This document shows, piece by piece, positions 1 through 12,149 of a DNA stretch of 37,821 nucleotides. The stretch lies in contig CALIMJ010000032.1 of the NCBI GenBank assembly GCA_938028835.1, forward strand, positions 1 to 37,821, read 5' to 3'. Source of the stretch: an uncultured bacterium. GTDB lineage: Bacteria > Sysuimicrobiota > Sysuimicrobiia > Sysuimicrobiales > Sysuimicrobiaceae. Under the pieces are notes generated by a model that was given only the letters and a program-made list of their open reading frames with translations, made no database searches and was not told the origin of the DNA. Both the position numbers and the translations under genes were made by a program. Numbering within the stretch: position 1 is the stretch's first letter; the number at the start of each line of letters is the position of its first letter.

Positions 1-5
1 GGGGC

Positions 6-569
6 GTGCGCCGGTTCCACCAGAGCACGGGCGTGGTCATCGGCTACGACGAGACCGCCTTCCCCGAGGAGGGGGTCCAGCGGGTCCGGGCCAGTTGGAG
101 GGCCCTGCTGCCCGCCCGCACCCTGCGCTTCCTGCGCCAGGACCGGCAGGCGCCGGCCTCGGTCCTCGTGAGCCTGGGGACCTTCGCGGACCGGGTCAGC
201 CTGCGGGAGACCCTGGACCTGGTGCGGTCGGAGCGGGCGAGGCCCGCGCGCCGGAGCCTGTGCGAGCTGTTCGAGTCGTGCGGCAAGCCCCACCCGGAGT
301 TTCAGTTCCGGTGGGATCTGAACTCGGTGATGGTTCGCGGTCGGTTCGTCCCCCGGGACGGCGAAGAGGTGGACGCCGCGCTGTGCAGCCTGTGGGACCT
401 GGCAGGGGAGCTGGAAGGAGCTGGCGTACCCCGGGGAGCAAGCGTATTGGTGGCCGCTTACCGCGAACGGTGGACCCCGGACCGTGCCCACGGGTTCGAC
501 GCGAGGTCGGGCCGGGCGCGGGCGTGGCGGTACCGGGACGGGCGCTGGGAGCAGGAGGAGGGCGGATAG
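6..569 (+). CDS. hypothetical protein, possibly 5'-partial
   Basis: I do not recognise this protein. The reading frame is open from the window edge. GTG at position 6 is the first usable start, but no stop lies upstream, so the gene may begin outside the window. The product (187 residues from that GTG) is Arg- and Glu-rich and soluble-looking, with no signal peptide or membrane segment. A central stretch around residues 85-100 (LCELFESCGKPHPEFQFRW) is fairly hydrophilic. The stop codon at 567-569 lies one base before the likely TTG start of the UPF0182 gene, and the SD-like GGAGGAG for that gene lies inside the end of this one, so the two are probably co-transcribed. Real coding is supported by GC-rich third positions and the tight junction. 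The function is unknown. Confidence 0.6.
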   Translation: MRRFHQSTGVVIGYDETAFPEEGVQRVRASWRALLPARTLRFLRQDRQAPASVLVSLGTFADRVSLRETLDLVRSERARPARRSLCELFESCGKPHPEFQFRWDLNSVMVRGRFVPRDGEEVDAALCSLWDLAGELEGAGVPRGASVLVAAYRERWTPDRAHGFDARSGRARAWRYRDGRWEQEEGG

Positions 570-570
570 G

Positions 571-3243
571 TTGCCTTGGCGGGCGTACCTGTTAGCTCTG
601 CTGGCCGCGGCCCTGGTGGTGTGGCCCACCGTGGCCTACTGGTACACCGACTGGCTGTGGTTCTTGGAGCTCGGCTACCCGCGGGTGTTCTGGGTTCCCG
701 CGCTGTCCAGGGCGGCCCTGTTCGCCTTCGTGGCCGGGGTGGTGTGGGCCGTGCTGTACCTCAACCTGCGGTTGGCCCTGCGGGCCCTGCCGCCCCCGGC
801 GCGCGTGGAGCTACGGCTTGACGGGACCCGGTACGTCCCCCGGCCTGGCCTGCGGCCCTGGCTGGGGCTGGGCTGCGCGGCGGTGGCGGTCCTGGCGGGG
901 CTGGCCAGCACCGGGCAGTGGGTGGCGTTCCAGCAGTTCCTGCACGCCGCGCCCGCGGGGGAACTGGACCCGGTCTTCGGTCTGGACGTGTCCTTCTACC
1001 TGTTCCGGCTCCCCTTCTGGCGGTTCCTCCAGCACCTCCTGTGGGGCTGGCTGCTGCTGGCCGGCGCGGGCGCGCTGGTGGTGTACCTGGTGGCCGCCAC
1101 CTCCCGCCTGAGCCTGCGGGGCCTGCTGCGGCTGCCGCCAGGAGCGAGGGCGCACCTGTCCCTGGTGGCCGGACTGTTGCTTCTGGTCCGGGCCGCGGGG
1201 TTCCGCCTGGACGCTTACGAGCTGCTCACGTCCCAGCGGGGCCTGGTGTTCGGGATCACCTACGCGGACGCGCACGCCCGGCTTCCGGCGCTGCAGCTGC
1301 TGGCCGGCCTCGCGGTGGTGGGCGCGGGGCTGCTGTTCCTGAACGTGTGGCTGCGGACCCTCCGGTTCGCCGCCGGCGTCCTGGCCGTCATGGTGGCGGC
1401 GTGGTTCGTGGGGGTGGGGGTCGTGCCGTCCCTGGTCCAGCAGCTGGTGGTGGCGCCCGCAGAGCTCACCCGGGAGACCCCTTACCTCCGCCAGCACATC
1501 GAGTCCACCCTCCGAGCCTACGGGCTCCACACGGTGCGGCTCGTGCCCTTCGAACCGCAGGACCGGCTGGACCCCGGAGCCGTCCAGCGCCAGCGGGCAA
1601 CTGTGGACAACGTGCGCCTTTGGGACTACCGGCCCCTGCTGGAGACGTTCCGGCAGCTGCAGAGCCTGCGGGCGTACTACACCTTCTCGGACGTGGACAT
1701 CGACCGGTACCAGGTCCGCGGCCGCCAGCAGCAGCTCATGCTGGCGGTGCGGGAGCTGGACACCTCCCGCCTGCCACCCCAGGCCCGCACGTGGGTGAAC
1801 GAGCACCTGGTCTACACCCACGGCTACGGGGTGGTGGCATCTCCCGTGCACCGGGTCTCCGAGGAGGGCCTCCCGGAGCTGTGGCTGCGGGACATCCCGC
1901 CGCGGGCGGAGTTCCCGGAGCTGCGCGTGGACCGACCCGAGATCTACTTCGGCGAGCTGACCCGCAACTACGCCATCGTCCACACCCGGGTGGAGGAGTT
2001 CGACTACCCCCGAGGGGACGAGAACGTCACCACCCGCTACCAGGGCCGGGCGGGCATCCCCCTGCGCGGCTGGCTGCGCCGCATGGCCTTCGCCACCCGC
2101 CTCGGCGACTGGCGCGTGCTGCTGTCCACCGACCTGGTGGCAGACAGCCGCATCCTGTTCGCCCGCGCGGTGCCCGAGCGGGTCCGGCGTCTGGCCCCCT
2201 TCCTGCGGTACGACCGGGACCCCTACGCGGTGGTGGCGGAGGGCCGGGTGTTCTGGGTGGTGGACGCGTACACCACCAGCGACCGCTACCCCTACAGCCA
2301 GCCGGTGGGACCGTTCAACTACATCCGCAACTCCGTGAAGGCGGTGGTGGACGCCTACCACGGGGACGTGCGGTTCTACGTGGCCGACCCCACCGACCCC
2401 GTGGTGCGGGTGTACGCCCGCATCTTCCCGGGGCTGTTCCGGCCCCTGGAGGAGCTGCCGGCCTCCCTGCGCGCGCACTTGCGCTACCCCCTGGACCTGT
2501 TCGAGGTCCAGGCCCAGGTGTACGCCACGTACCACATGCGCGACCCCCGGGTGTTCTACAACCGGGAGGACGCGTGGGCGGTGGCCAACGAGATCTTCGC
2601 AGACCGCCCGCAGCCCGTGGAGCCGTACTACGTGACGCTGCGCCTGCCCGGCGCCCCTGCGGGCACGGCGGAGTTCGTCCTCATCCTGCCCATGACCCCG
2701 CAGCGCAGGGACAACATGGTGGCCTGGCTGGCGGCCCGCAACGACCCACCTCACCTGGGCGAGCTGTGGGTGTTCACGTTCCCCAAGGACCGGGTGGTCT
2801 TCGGGCCCATGCAGGTGGAGTCCAGGATCAACCAGGACCCCTTCATCAGCCAGCAGCTGACCCTTTGGAACCAGCAGGGCTCGCGGGTCATCCGGGGCAA
2901 CCTCCTGGTGGTCCCCATAGAGGGCGCCCTGCTGTACGTGGAGCCCATCTTCCTGCAGGCGGAGCGCAGCCAGCTGCCCGAACTGCGACGGGTGGTGGTG
3001 GCGCAGGGGCCGCGGGTGGCCATGGCCGCCACCCTGGACGACGCGCTCTCTCAGGTTCTGGAAGGCAGGGCTCCTCCGCCAGCGGCTCCTGGCACGCCTT
3101 CCCCACGCCCCGACCTGGTGGCCGAGGCCCTGCGCCGGTACCGGCTCGCCCAGGAGCTTCTGCGCCGCGGCGACCTGGCCGGGTTCCAGCGGGAGCTGGA
3201 AGCCCTCGGCCGGGTGCTGGAGGAGCTCGCCGGCCGCCGGTAG
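571..3243 (+). CDS. UPF0182 family integral membrane protein
   Basis: This is a large membrane protein of the uncharacterised UPF0182 (COG1615) family. The TTG at 571 is chosen because GGAGGAG precedes it by about ten bases and the upstream gene stops one base earlier. It gives 890 residues, near the usual family length of about 900. The frame stays open to 484, but the extra residues are low-complexity Gly/Arg. About seven hydrophobic segments fill residues 1-300. The long hydrophilic region after them holds family-like blocks such as THGYGVVASPVHRV, YFGELTRNYAIVHT and GPFNYIRNSVKAVVDAYHGDV. The C-terminus is a charged helix (LAQELLRRGDLAGFQREL). The biochemical role of the family is not known to me. 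Nothing in the neighbourhood ties it to the catabolic genes. Confidence 0.9.
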   Translation: MPWRAYLLALLAAALVVWPTVAYWYTDWLWFLELGYPRVFWVPALSRAALFAFVAGVVWAVLYLNLRLALRALPPPARVELRLDGTRYVPRPGLRPWLGLGCAAVAVLAGLASTGQWVAFQQFLHAAPAGELDPVFGLDVSFYLFRLPFWRFLQHLLWGWLLLAGAGALVVYLVAATSRLSLRGLLRLPPGARAHLSLVAGLLLLVRAAGFRLDAYELLTSQRGLVFGITYADAHARLPALQLLAGLAVVGAGLLFLNVWLRTLRFAAGVLAVMVAAWFVGVGVVPSLVQQLVVAPAELTRETPYLRQHIESTLRAYGLHTVRLVPFEPQDRLDPGAVQRQRATVDNVRLWDYRPLLETFRQLQSLRAYYTFSDVDIDRYQVRGRQQQLMLAVRELDTSRLPPQARTWVNEHLVYTHGYGVVASPVHRVSEEGLPELWLRDIPPRAEFPELRVDRPEIYFGELTRNYAIVHTRVEEFDYPRGDENVTTRYQGRAGIPLRGWLRRMAFATRLGDWRVLLSTDLVADSRILFARAVPERVRRLAPFLRYDRDPYAVVAEGRVFWVVDAYTTSDRYPYSQPVGPFNYIRNSVKAVVDAYHGDVRFYVADPTDPVVRVYARIFPGLFRPLEELPASLRAHLRYPLDLFEVQAQVYATYHMRDPRVFYNREDAWAVANEIFADRPQPVEPYYVTLRLPGAPAGTAEFVLILPMTPQRRDNMVAWLAARNDPPHLGELWVFTFPKDRVVFGPMQVESRINQDPFISQQLTLWNQQGSRVIRGNLLVVPIEGALLYVEPIFLQAERSQLPELRRVVVAQGPRVAMAATLDDALSQVLEGRAPPPAAPGTPSPRPDLVAEALRRYRLAQELLRRGDLAGFQRELEALGRVLEELAGRR

Positions 3244-3257
3244 TCCCCGGGGCTGGA

Positions 3258-3269
3258 CCGATCGTTCGG
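3258..3269. promoter_or_regulatory. possible TetR-type operator upstream of the fatty-acid-CoA ligase
   Basis: The 12-mer CCGATCGTTCGG is a near-perfect palindrome (CCGA-n-CG-n-TCGG) in the 72-bp gap between the UPF0182 gene and the acyl-CoA ligase. CCGA/TCGG half-sites are common in TetR-family operators of acyl-CoA metabolism. The arms resemble the ACCG/CGGT arms of the palindromes near 31112-31228 but are not identical. A short inverted repeat (GCCCGCC at 3280-3286, GGCGGGC at 3301-3307) lies between it and the ligase start. It has no U-tract and is probably not a terminator. This is weak evidence, since GC-rich spacers contain such palindromes by chance. Confidence 0.25.
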
Positions 3270-3315
3270 CAGGGTTTCGGCCCGCCCGCGGCGAACCCGT
3301 GGCGGGCGAAGGGGG

Positions 3316-4953
3316 GTGAACGGCGTGCAGACGCGTACGGAAAGCCTGCAGCACACCATGATGCGGGTGCCGTTGACCCTGCCGCACTTCCTGGAGCGTG
3401 CGGCGAAGCTGTACCCGAAGGTGGAGATCGTCTCCCGCCTCCCGGACCGCTCCCTGCACCGCTACACCTACGCGGACTTCTACCGCAGGGCCCGCCGTCT
3501 GGCGGAAGCGTTGCAGCGGGCCGGGCTCCGGCCCGGGGAGCGGGTCGCCACCCTGATGTGGAACCACTTCGCGCACCTGGAGGCGTACTTCGGGATCCCC
3601 TGCGCGGGCGGCGTCCTGCACACCCTGAACCTCCGGCTGCACCCCTCGGACATCGCTTACATCGCCCGCCACGCGCAGGACCGCTTTCTCATCACGGACG
3701 ACGTGCTGCTGCCCCTGATCGAGCAGCTACGCTCCCAGGTCTCGTTCGAGCGGATCTTCGTGGTCCCGCTCGCGGGCGCGCCGGTGCCCGCGGGCTACGA
3801 GAGCTACGAGCACCTCCTGGACACCGCCACGGGCTCCTGGGACTACCCGCCCCTGGACGAGGAAGCCCCCGTCGGCATGTGCTACACGTCCGGCACCACC
3901 GGCCGGCCGAAGGGGGTGGTGTACAGCCACCGGTCCCTGGTGATCCACACCCTGGCCGCGGCGCTGCCCGACGCCCTGGGGCTGAGCCAGCGGGACGTAG
4001 TCTGCCCCGTGGTGCCCATGTTCCACGTGAACGCGTGGGGGATTCCGTTCGCCGCCACCCTGCTGGGCTGCAAGCAGGTGTTCCCAGGCCCTCACCTGGA
4101 CCCGCCGAGCCTGCTGGAGCTCTTCGAGTCCGAGGGCGTCACCCTGACCGCGGGGGTCCCCACCATCTGGCTCGGCGTCCTGGAGGCGCTGCGCAGGGAG
4201 CCGGACCGGTGGAAGCTGAAGCTGCGCACTCTGGTGGTGGGCGGGTCCGCGGCGCCGGAGGCCATGATCCGGGCGTACGACCAGCTGGGGTTTCACGTGT
4301 TGCACGCGTGGGGCATGACGGAGATGAGCCCCCTCGGGACCGTGAGCCGCCTCAAGAGCACCCTGGTCGACCTGCCGGAAGACCAGCAGTACGCCTACCG
4401 CGCCAAGCAGGGCCTGCCCGCCCCGCTGGTGGAAGTCCGAGCCGTCTCCGACCACGGCGAGGTCCCCTGGGACGGAAAGACCATGGGGGAGCTGCAGGTG
4501 CGGGGCGTCTGGGTCGCGGCCTCCTACTACGGCGGCGAGGATCCCGACCGGTGGACCTCCGACGGGTGGTTCCGCACCGGGGACGTGGTGACCATCGACC
4601 CCGAGGGCTACGTGAAGATCGTGGACCGCACCAAGGACCTCATCAAGTCCGGAGGGGAGTGGATCAGCTCCGTGGACGTGGAGAACGCCCTCATGGGCCA
4701 CCCCGCGGTGAAGGAGGCGGCGGTGGTGGCCGTCCCGCACCCCAAGTGGGGGGAGCGGCCGCTGGCGGTGGTGGTGCTGCGGGAGGGCCAGCAGGCCACC
4801 GCCGAGGAGCTGCGGGAATTCCTCGCGCCGCGCTTCGCCCGGTGGTGGCTGCCGGACGCCTTCGTGTTCGTCTCCGAGATCCCCAAGACGTCCGCGGGGA
4901 AGTTCCAGAAGGCCAAGCTCCGGGAGCAATTCCGGGACTGGTCCTGGGGTTAG
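3316..4953 (+). CDS. long/medium-chain fatty-acid-CoA ligase (ANL superfamily)
   Basis: This enzyme activates a fatty acid to its acyl-CoA through an acyl-adenylate. The 545-residue product resembles the Thermus thermophilus long-chain acyl-CoA synthetase from end to end: an N-terminal TMM..PLTLPHFLERAAKLYP, the P-loop YTSGTTGRPKG at 190-200, VVPMFHVNAWG, AGVPTIWL, GGSAAPE, the GWFRTGD and DRTKDLIKSGGEW hinge motifs, and the C-terminal catalytic Lys in TSAGKFQKAKL. The GTG at 3316 follows a G-rich stretch. The GTG at 3325 is an alternative, and an ATG at 3358 would cut into conserved sequence. It stands alone in a 72-bp-spaced unit behind UPF0182 and converges on the rRNA operon. The exact chain length is not predictable from the sequence. 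The family call is secure. Confidence 0.92.
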   Translation: MNGVQTRTESLQHTMMRVPLTLPHFLERAAKLYPKVEIVSRLPDRSLHRYTYADFYRRARRLAEALQRAGLRPGERVATLMWNHFAHLEAYFGIPCAGGVLHTLNLRLHPSDIAYIARHAQDRFLITDDVLLPLIEQLRSQVSFERIFVVPLAGAPVPAGYESYEHLLDTATGSWDYPPLDEEAPVGMCYTSGTTGRPKGVVYSHRSLVIHTLAAALPDALGLSQRDVVCPVVPMFHVNAWGIPFAATLLGCKQVFPGPHLDPPSLLELFESEGVTLTAGVPTIWLGVLEALRREPDRWKLKLRTLVVGGSAAPEAMIRAYDQLGFHVLHAWGMTEMSPLGTVSRLKSTLVDLPEDQQYAYRAKQGLPAPLVEVRAVSDHGEVPWDGKTMGELQVRGVWVAASYYGGEDPDRWTSDGWFRTGDVVTIDPEGYVKIVDRTKDLIKSGGEWISSVDVENALMGHPAVKEAAVVAVPHPKWGERPLAVVVLREGQQATAEELREFLAPRFARWWLPDAFVFVSEIPKTSAGKFQKAKLREQFRDWSWG

Positions 4954-4960
4954 GGGCCGC

Positions 4961-5001
4961 CAGAAAAGCGCGAGGGGAGAGGCGACCTCACCTCTCCCCT
5001 C
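4961..5001 (-). terminator. Rho-independent terminator of the rRNA operon
   Basis: On the minus strand a perfect 11-bp stem (GAGGGGAGAGG / CCTCTCCCCTC, plus-strand arms 4972-4982 and 4991-5001) with an 8-nt loop is followed by GCGCTTTTCTGG. It begins about 8 bases after the 5S 3' end. On the plus strand the hairpin is followed by CCATCACTCC with no T-run, so it should act mainly on rRNA transcripts. It may still block read-through from the convergent ligase gene. Confidence 0.8.
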
Positions 5002-5008
5002 CCATCAC

Positions 5009-5126
<118 letters not shown>

Positions 5127-5235
5127 AATCCCGAATTGATCGGCGCTGGAAGCGGCAGTCTCCTCGGACAGTGCCTGGACAGAACCGCGACGGCTTCCAG
5201 CGTCGGAAGCCTTCCGCACGCGAGCGCCTGACGCC

Positions 5236-5255
5236 AAGCTCCTTTCAGCTGCTCC
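5236..5255 (-). other. 23S rRNA processing stem, 3' arm
   Basis: AAGCTCCTTTCAGCTGCTCC, just outside the 23S 3' end, is complementary to the sequence at 8354-8373 just outside the 23S 5' end. 19 of 20 positions pair, with one C-A mismatch in the RNA. The two arms loop out the whole 23S, the expected shape of an RNase III pre-23S processing stem. Confidence 0.8.
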
Positions 5256-5269
5256 CGAAGGGGAGCTCC

Positions 5270-8340
<3,071 letters not shown>

Positions 8341-8353
8341 GGGTTCCCCCTCA

Positions 8354-8373
8354 GGAGCAGCTGGAAGGAGCTT
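8354..8373 (-). other. 23S rRNA processing stem, 5' arm
   Basis: GGAGCAGCTGGAAGGAGCTT (plus strand) pairs with 5236-5255 across the 23S gene at 19 of 20 positions. It lies about 14 bases upstream of the mature 23S 5' end, as expected for an RNase III substrate. Confidence 0.8.
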
Positions 8374-8404
8374 CGTTCGTCTTGGCCCTTGCGTCTGGCT
8401 CTCG

Positions 8405-8422
8405 CTATGCGGTTGTCAAGGT
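8405..8422 (-). promoter_or_regulatory. boxA-like antitermination element before 23S
   Basis: The RNA-strand sequence ACCTTGACAACCGCATA matches the leader copy (ACCTTGAAAACCGAAT at 10211-10226) and the CTTTGAAAAC-type boxA elements found before 16S and 23S in many bacteria. Finding one copy ahead of each large rRNA supports a role in NusB/NusE-dependent antitermination. The assignment is by similarity only. Confidence 0.6.
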
Positions 8423-8455
8423 TCGACCCCGCATCCGGTGCGGGGCGGTATCACG

Positions 8456-8489
8456 CCGCGGAGGAGGCGAACCTTCGCCTCCTCCGCGG
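8456..8489 (-). other. perfect 16-bp inverted repeat in the rRNA spacer
   Basis: CCGCGGAGGAGGCGAA at 8456-8471 is an exact inverted repeat of 8474-8489, with two bases between, so the RNA forms a hairpin of about 14 bp with a small loop. No T-run follows on either strand, so it is not a normal terminator. It separates the 16S and 23S processing elements and may be a structural or RNase-cleavage hairpin. Confidence 0.7.
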
Positions 8490-8496
8490 GGACCCC

Positions 8497-8516
8497 AAAC
8501 CGAGCGTGGCAGGAAC
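8497..8516 (-). other. 16S rRNA processing stem, 3' arm
   Basis: AAACCGAGCGTGGCAGGAAC (plus strand) is complementary to the leader segment 10199-10219, with one bulge-like difference. Twelve contiguous pairs (CGTGGCAGGAAC) plus seven more (AAACCGA) enclose the entire 16S, as in RNase III pre-16S stems. Confidence 0.8.
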
Positions 8517-8567
8517 GGCCGCGACCTGCGGCCAGGACCCGGAGGGGTCCGGACCGCGGAGCTCCTT

Positions 8568-10132
<1,565 letters not shown>

Positions 10133-10155
10133 AAAGTTCAATCCCTGACTCACCT

Positions 10156-10175
10156 CGGGTCGGAAGTCCGACCCG
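10156..10175 (-). other. rRNA leader hairpin
   Basis: CGGGTCGGA (10156-10164) and TCCGACCCG (10167-10175) form a hairpin of about eight base pairs just upstream of mature 16S. It lies inside the 16S processing stem. It is a structural element of the leader, and I see no gene in it. Confidence 0.55.
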
Positions 10176-10198
10176 GGGGATTCCGTTCCGGCCGCGTC

Positions 10199-10219
10199 GT
10201 TCCTGCCACGATTCGGTTT
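10199..10219 (-). other. 16S rRNA processing stem, 5' arm
   Basis: GTTCCTGCCACG followed by ATTCGGTTT (plus strand) pairs with 8497-8516 on the far side of 16S. Together the arms form the pre-16S stem. The outer end of this arm overlaps the boxA-like element. Confidence 0.8.
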
Positions 10220-10227
10220 TCAAGGTC
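10211..10227 (-). promoter_or_regulatory. boxA-like antitermination element in the rRNA leader
   Basis: The RNA-strand sequence GACCTTGAAAACCGAAT sits between the P2 promoter and 16S and is repeated with few changes before 23S. It resembles boxA elements of the CTTTGAAAAC type. The role is inferred from sequence and position. Confidence 0.6.
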
Positions 10228-10255
10228 CGCGCCGGCCTCTCTCCGGCGGAAGTTT

Positions 10256-10284
10256 AGCGTACCACGCGGCACCGTGCCTGTCAA
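10256..10284 (-). promoter_or_regulatory. rRNA operon promoter P2
   Basis: The minus strand has TTGACA (10279-10284), a 17-bp spacer and TACGCT (10256-10261). This is a strong sigma-70-type promoter, with transcription expected to start near 10250, about 120 bases before mature 16S. Confidence 0.75.
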
Positions 10285-10395
10285 CGGACGGGCGACCGAC
10301 CCCGCGCGTCCGAGCCCGTGCCAGACGAGGCTTCTGCCCGTTGGGGGACTCGGGAAGGCCGCCCGATCAGCAGCGCCCCGCGGGCAGCCACTCGT

Positions 10396-10423
10396 ATCCT
10401 ACCAGCCGCCTAAGGCCTGTCAA
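10396..10423 (-). promoter_or_regulatory. rRNA operon promoter P1
   Basis: The minus strand has TTGACA (10418-10423), a 16-bp spacer and TAGGAT (10396-10401). The -35 box lies inside the last codons of the upstream acyl-CoA ligase gene. Together with P2 it gives the tandem promoter layout common in rRNA operons. Confidence 0.7.
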
Positions 10424-12149
10424 GCGGCTGGCGATCCACCGCGGCGGGTCCTGAGGCCGCTGCGGACACGTGGGCACCGCCGGCCGCGGCCAGGGTCGCT
10501 CCCACGGCTCCGGACTGGGCACGCTTGCGCCGCTCTTCTTCCCGCAGCTCCCGCCGGAGGAGCTTCCCCACCCGCGACTTGGGCAGCATGTCGCGGAACT
10601 CCACGTAGTCCGGGACCTCGTAGGGGGCCAGCCGCTCCCGGCACCAGCGGGTGAGCTCGTAGGCCGAAACGCCCCGGGTTCCTTCCTTCAGAACCACGAA
10701 GGCCTTAACCCGCTCGCCCACCTCCTCGTCGGGTACCCCCACCACGCAGGCCGCCACCACCGCGGGGTGCTCCTGCAGGGCCGACTCCACCCGGGCCGCC
10801 GCCACCCGGTAGCCGCGCTTCTTGATGAGGTCCGCGGAGCGGTCCACGAAAAACAACCAGCCGTCCGCATCCAGCCGCAGGATGTCCCCGGTCCGGTACC
10901 ACACCCGTCCGCCGCGCTCCACGAACGCCTGGCGGCTCTCTTCCGGCTTGTTCCAGTACCGGGAGGGCAGGTGGGGACCCCACACCCACAGTTCTCCCGG
11001 CTCCCCGGGGCCTACGGGTTCCAGGGTCTGGGGGTCCACCAGCAGGACCTCCCGGGATCGTGCGACCCGCCCCACGGTCCCCTCCGGGAACGGCTGGCCC
11101 GCAGGGGTAAGGGAGATAGCCCCGCAGGCCTCCGTGGCCCCGTAGCCCTGGTAGATCTGCTGGCCGAATCTGGCCTTCCAACGCCGGGCGACCTCCACGG
11201 GCAGGGCGTCGCCGGCGGAGAAGCAGTAGCGGAGGGACGAAAGGTCGTACAGGTCCGCGCGGTCGTGCTCCAGCAGGGTCCGGAACAGGGCGGGCGTCCC
11301 GAAGAGGGTGGTGGCCCGGTACCGCTGGACGTGGTGGAACAGGGCGTCCCAGTTCATCCGGGGCAGCAGGAGCACGGTCTCCCCGGACAGCAGGGCACCG
11401 AGGCCCATGGCCTGACCCAGGATGTGGTACAGGGGCGCTCCCTGGACCACCACGTCGGACCCACGGGGGACCAGGTTCAGGCTGGCCTCCCGCTGCACCC
11501 GCACGCTGTCCAATAGCGCCTCCTGCGAGATGGGCACCCCTTTCGGGTGTCCGAGGGTGCCGCCGGTGTAGAGCAGCTCGCACAGACCCTGTTCTAGGCC
11601 TCCTAAACCCTCGGCGGGGCCTGCGGGGACCCGGACCGCACCTGTTAGCAGCTCGCGGAACGTGCACACCTCGGGCAGCCGCCTGACCCGGCCCGTCGGC
11701 AGCCGGTCCAGAGCCCTGCCCAAGGCCCGCTTCCACCACGGCAAAAGGTCGCCCAGGCCCGTTACGACCAACGCGCGCAAGGGCACCCGCTGGTGCACCC
11801 GCGCCGCGTACCCGAACAGCGTGTCCGAGCACACCAGCACCCTCGCGCCCGCGTCTGCCACGATGTAGGCCACGTCCTGGGCCGCGTACTGGTGGGAGGC
11901 TGGGACCGCCACGGCTCCCAGGCGCTGCAGCGCCAGCCAGACCACCAGCCACTGCGGGCAGTGGGGGAGGTACAGCACCACGCGCTCGCCCTCGGCCACC
12001 CCCAACCGGGCTAGACCCTGGCTTGTCCGCTGCACCAGCTCTTCCAGGTCTCCGAAGGTGTAGGACTCCCCCAGGTAAACCAGGGCGATCCGTCCCCGGG
12101 CGTCAGCCGCGGCCTTGCGGAAGGCGTCGTCCAGGACAGAAGACGTCAT
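10410..12149 (-). CDS. divergent acyl-CoA ligase (ANL superfamily)
   Basis: This is an adenylate-forming acyl-CoA ligase of 579 residues. The ATG at 12149 overlaps the LivF stop as ATGA, which indicates translational coupling. The ORF remains open upstream, but only in shadow sequence of livF. The P-loop at about 194-204 reads YTGGTLGHPKG. The GGT form is normal for FadD-like enzymes, but Leu replaces the second Thr of the usual GGTTG or SGTTG. Other motifs are GYGATEACG, VWYRTGDILRLDADGW, DRSADLIKKRGYRV (RG where GG is usual) and the catalytic Lys in SRVGKLLRRELR. About 34 C-terminal residues rich in Ala follow the last motif and extend over rRNA promoter P1. As the last gene behind two importers and a CoA-transferase, it may activate a transported acid. 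The substrate is unknown. Confidence 0.88.
   Translation of the reverse strand: MTSSVLDDAFRKAAADARGRIALVYLGESYTFGDLEELVQRTSQGLARLGVAEGERVVLYLPHCPQWLVVWLALQRLGAVAVPASHQYAAQDVAYIVADAGARVLVCSDTLFGYAARVHQRVPLRALVVTGLGDLLPWWKRALGRALDRLPTGRVRRLPEVCTFRELLTGAVRVPAGPAEGLGGLEQGLCELLYTGGTLGHPKGVPISQEALLDSVRVQREASLNLVPRGSDVVVQGAPLYHILGQAMGLGALLSGETVLLLPRMNWDALFHHVQRYRATTLFGTPALFRTLLEHDRADLYDLSSLRYCFSAGDALPVEVARRWKARFGQQIYQGYGATEACGAISLTPAGQPFPEGTVGRVARSREVLLVDPQTLEPVGPGEPGELWVWGPHLPSRYWNKPEESRQAFVERGGRVWYRTGDILRLDADGWLFFVDRSADLIKKRGYRVAAARVESALQEHPAVVAACVVGVPDEEVGERVKAFVVLKEGTRGVSAYELTRWCRERLAPYEVPDYVEFRDMLPKSRVGKLLRRELREEERRKRAQSGAVGATLAAAGGAHVSAAASGPAAVDRQPLDRP

Larger units (their letters stand above)
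8341..8567 (-). other. 16S-23S internal transcribed spacer without tRNA genes
   Basis: The spacer is about 227 nt. I found no tRNA: there is no CCA-proximal acceptor pairing, and no anticodon arm for Ile or Ala. It contains, in RNA order, the 3' arm of the 16S processing stem (8497-8516), a perfect 16-bp hairpin (8456-8489), a boxA-like element (8405-8422) and the 5' arm of the 23S processing stem (8354-8373). Confidence 0.8.

Noticed and set aside
811-3672. Long antisense frame opposite UPF0182
   Set aside because: It is a low-complexity His/Gln/Gly/Arg shadow of the real gene, caused by high GC at third positions.
8456-8489. Spacer hairpin as a transcription terminator
   Set aside because: No U-tract follows on either strand, and termination here would separate 16S from 23S.
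8341-8567. Possible tRNA in the 16S-23S spacer (GGTTCGACCCC looks like a T-arm)
   Set aside because: No acceptor, D-arm or anticodon arm can be built around it. On the RNA strand it belongs to the boxA-like region.
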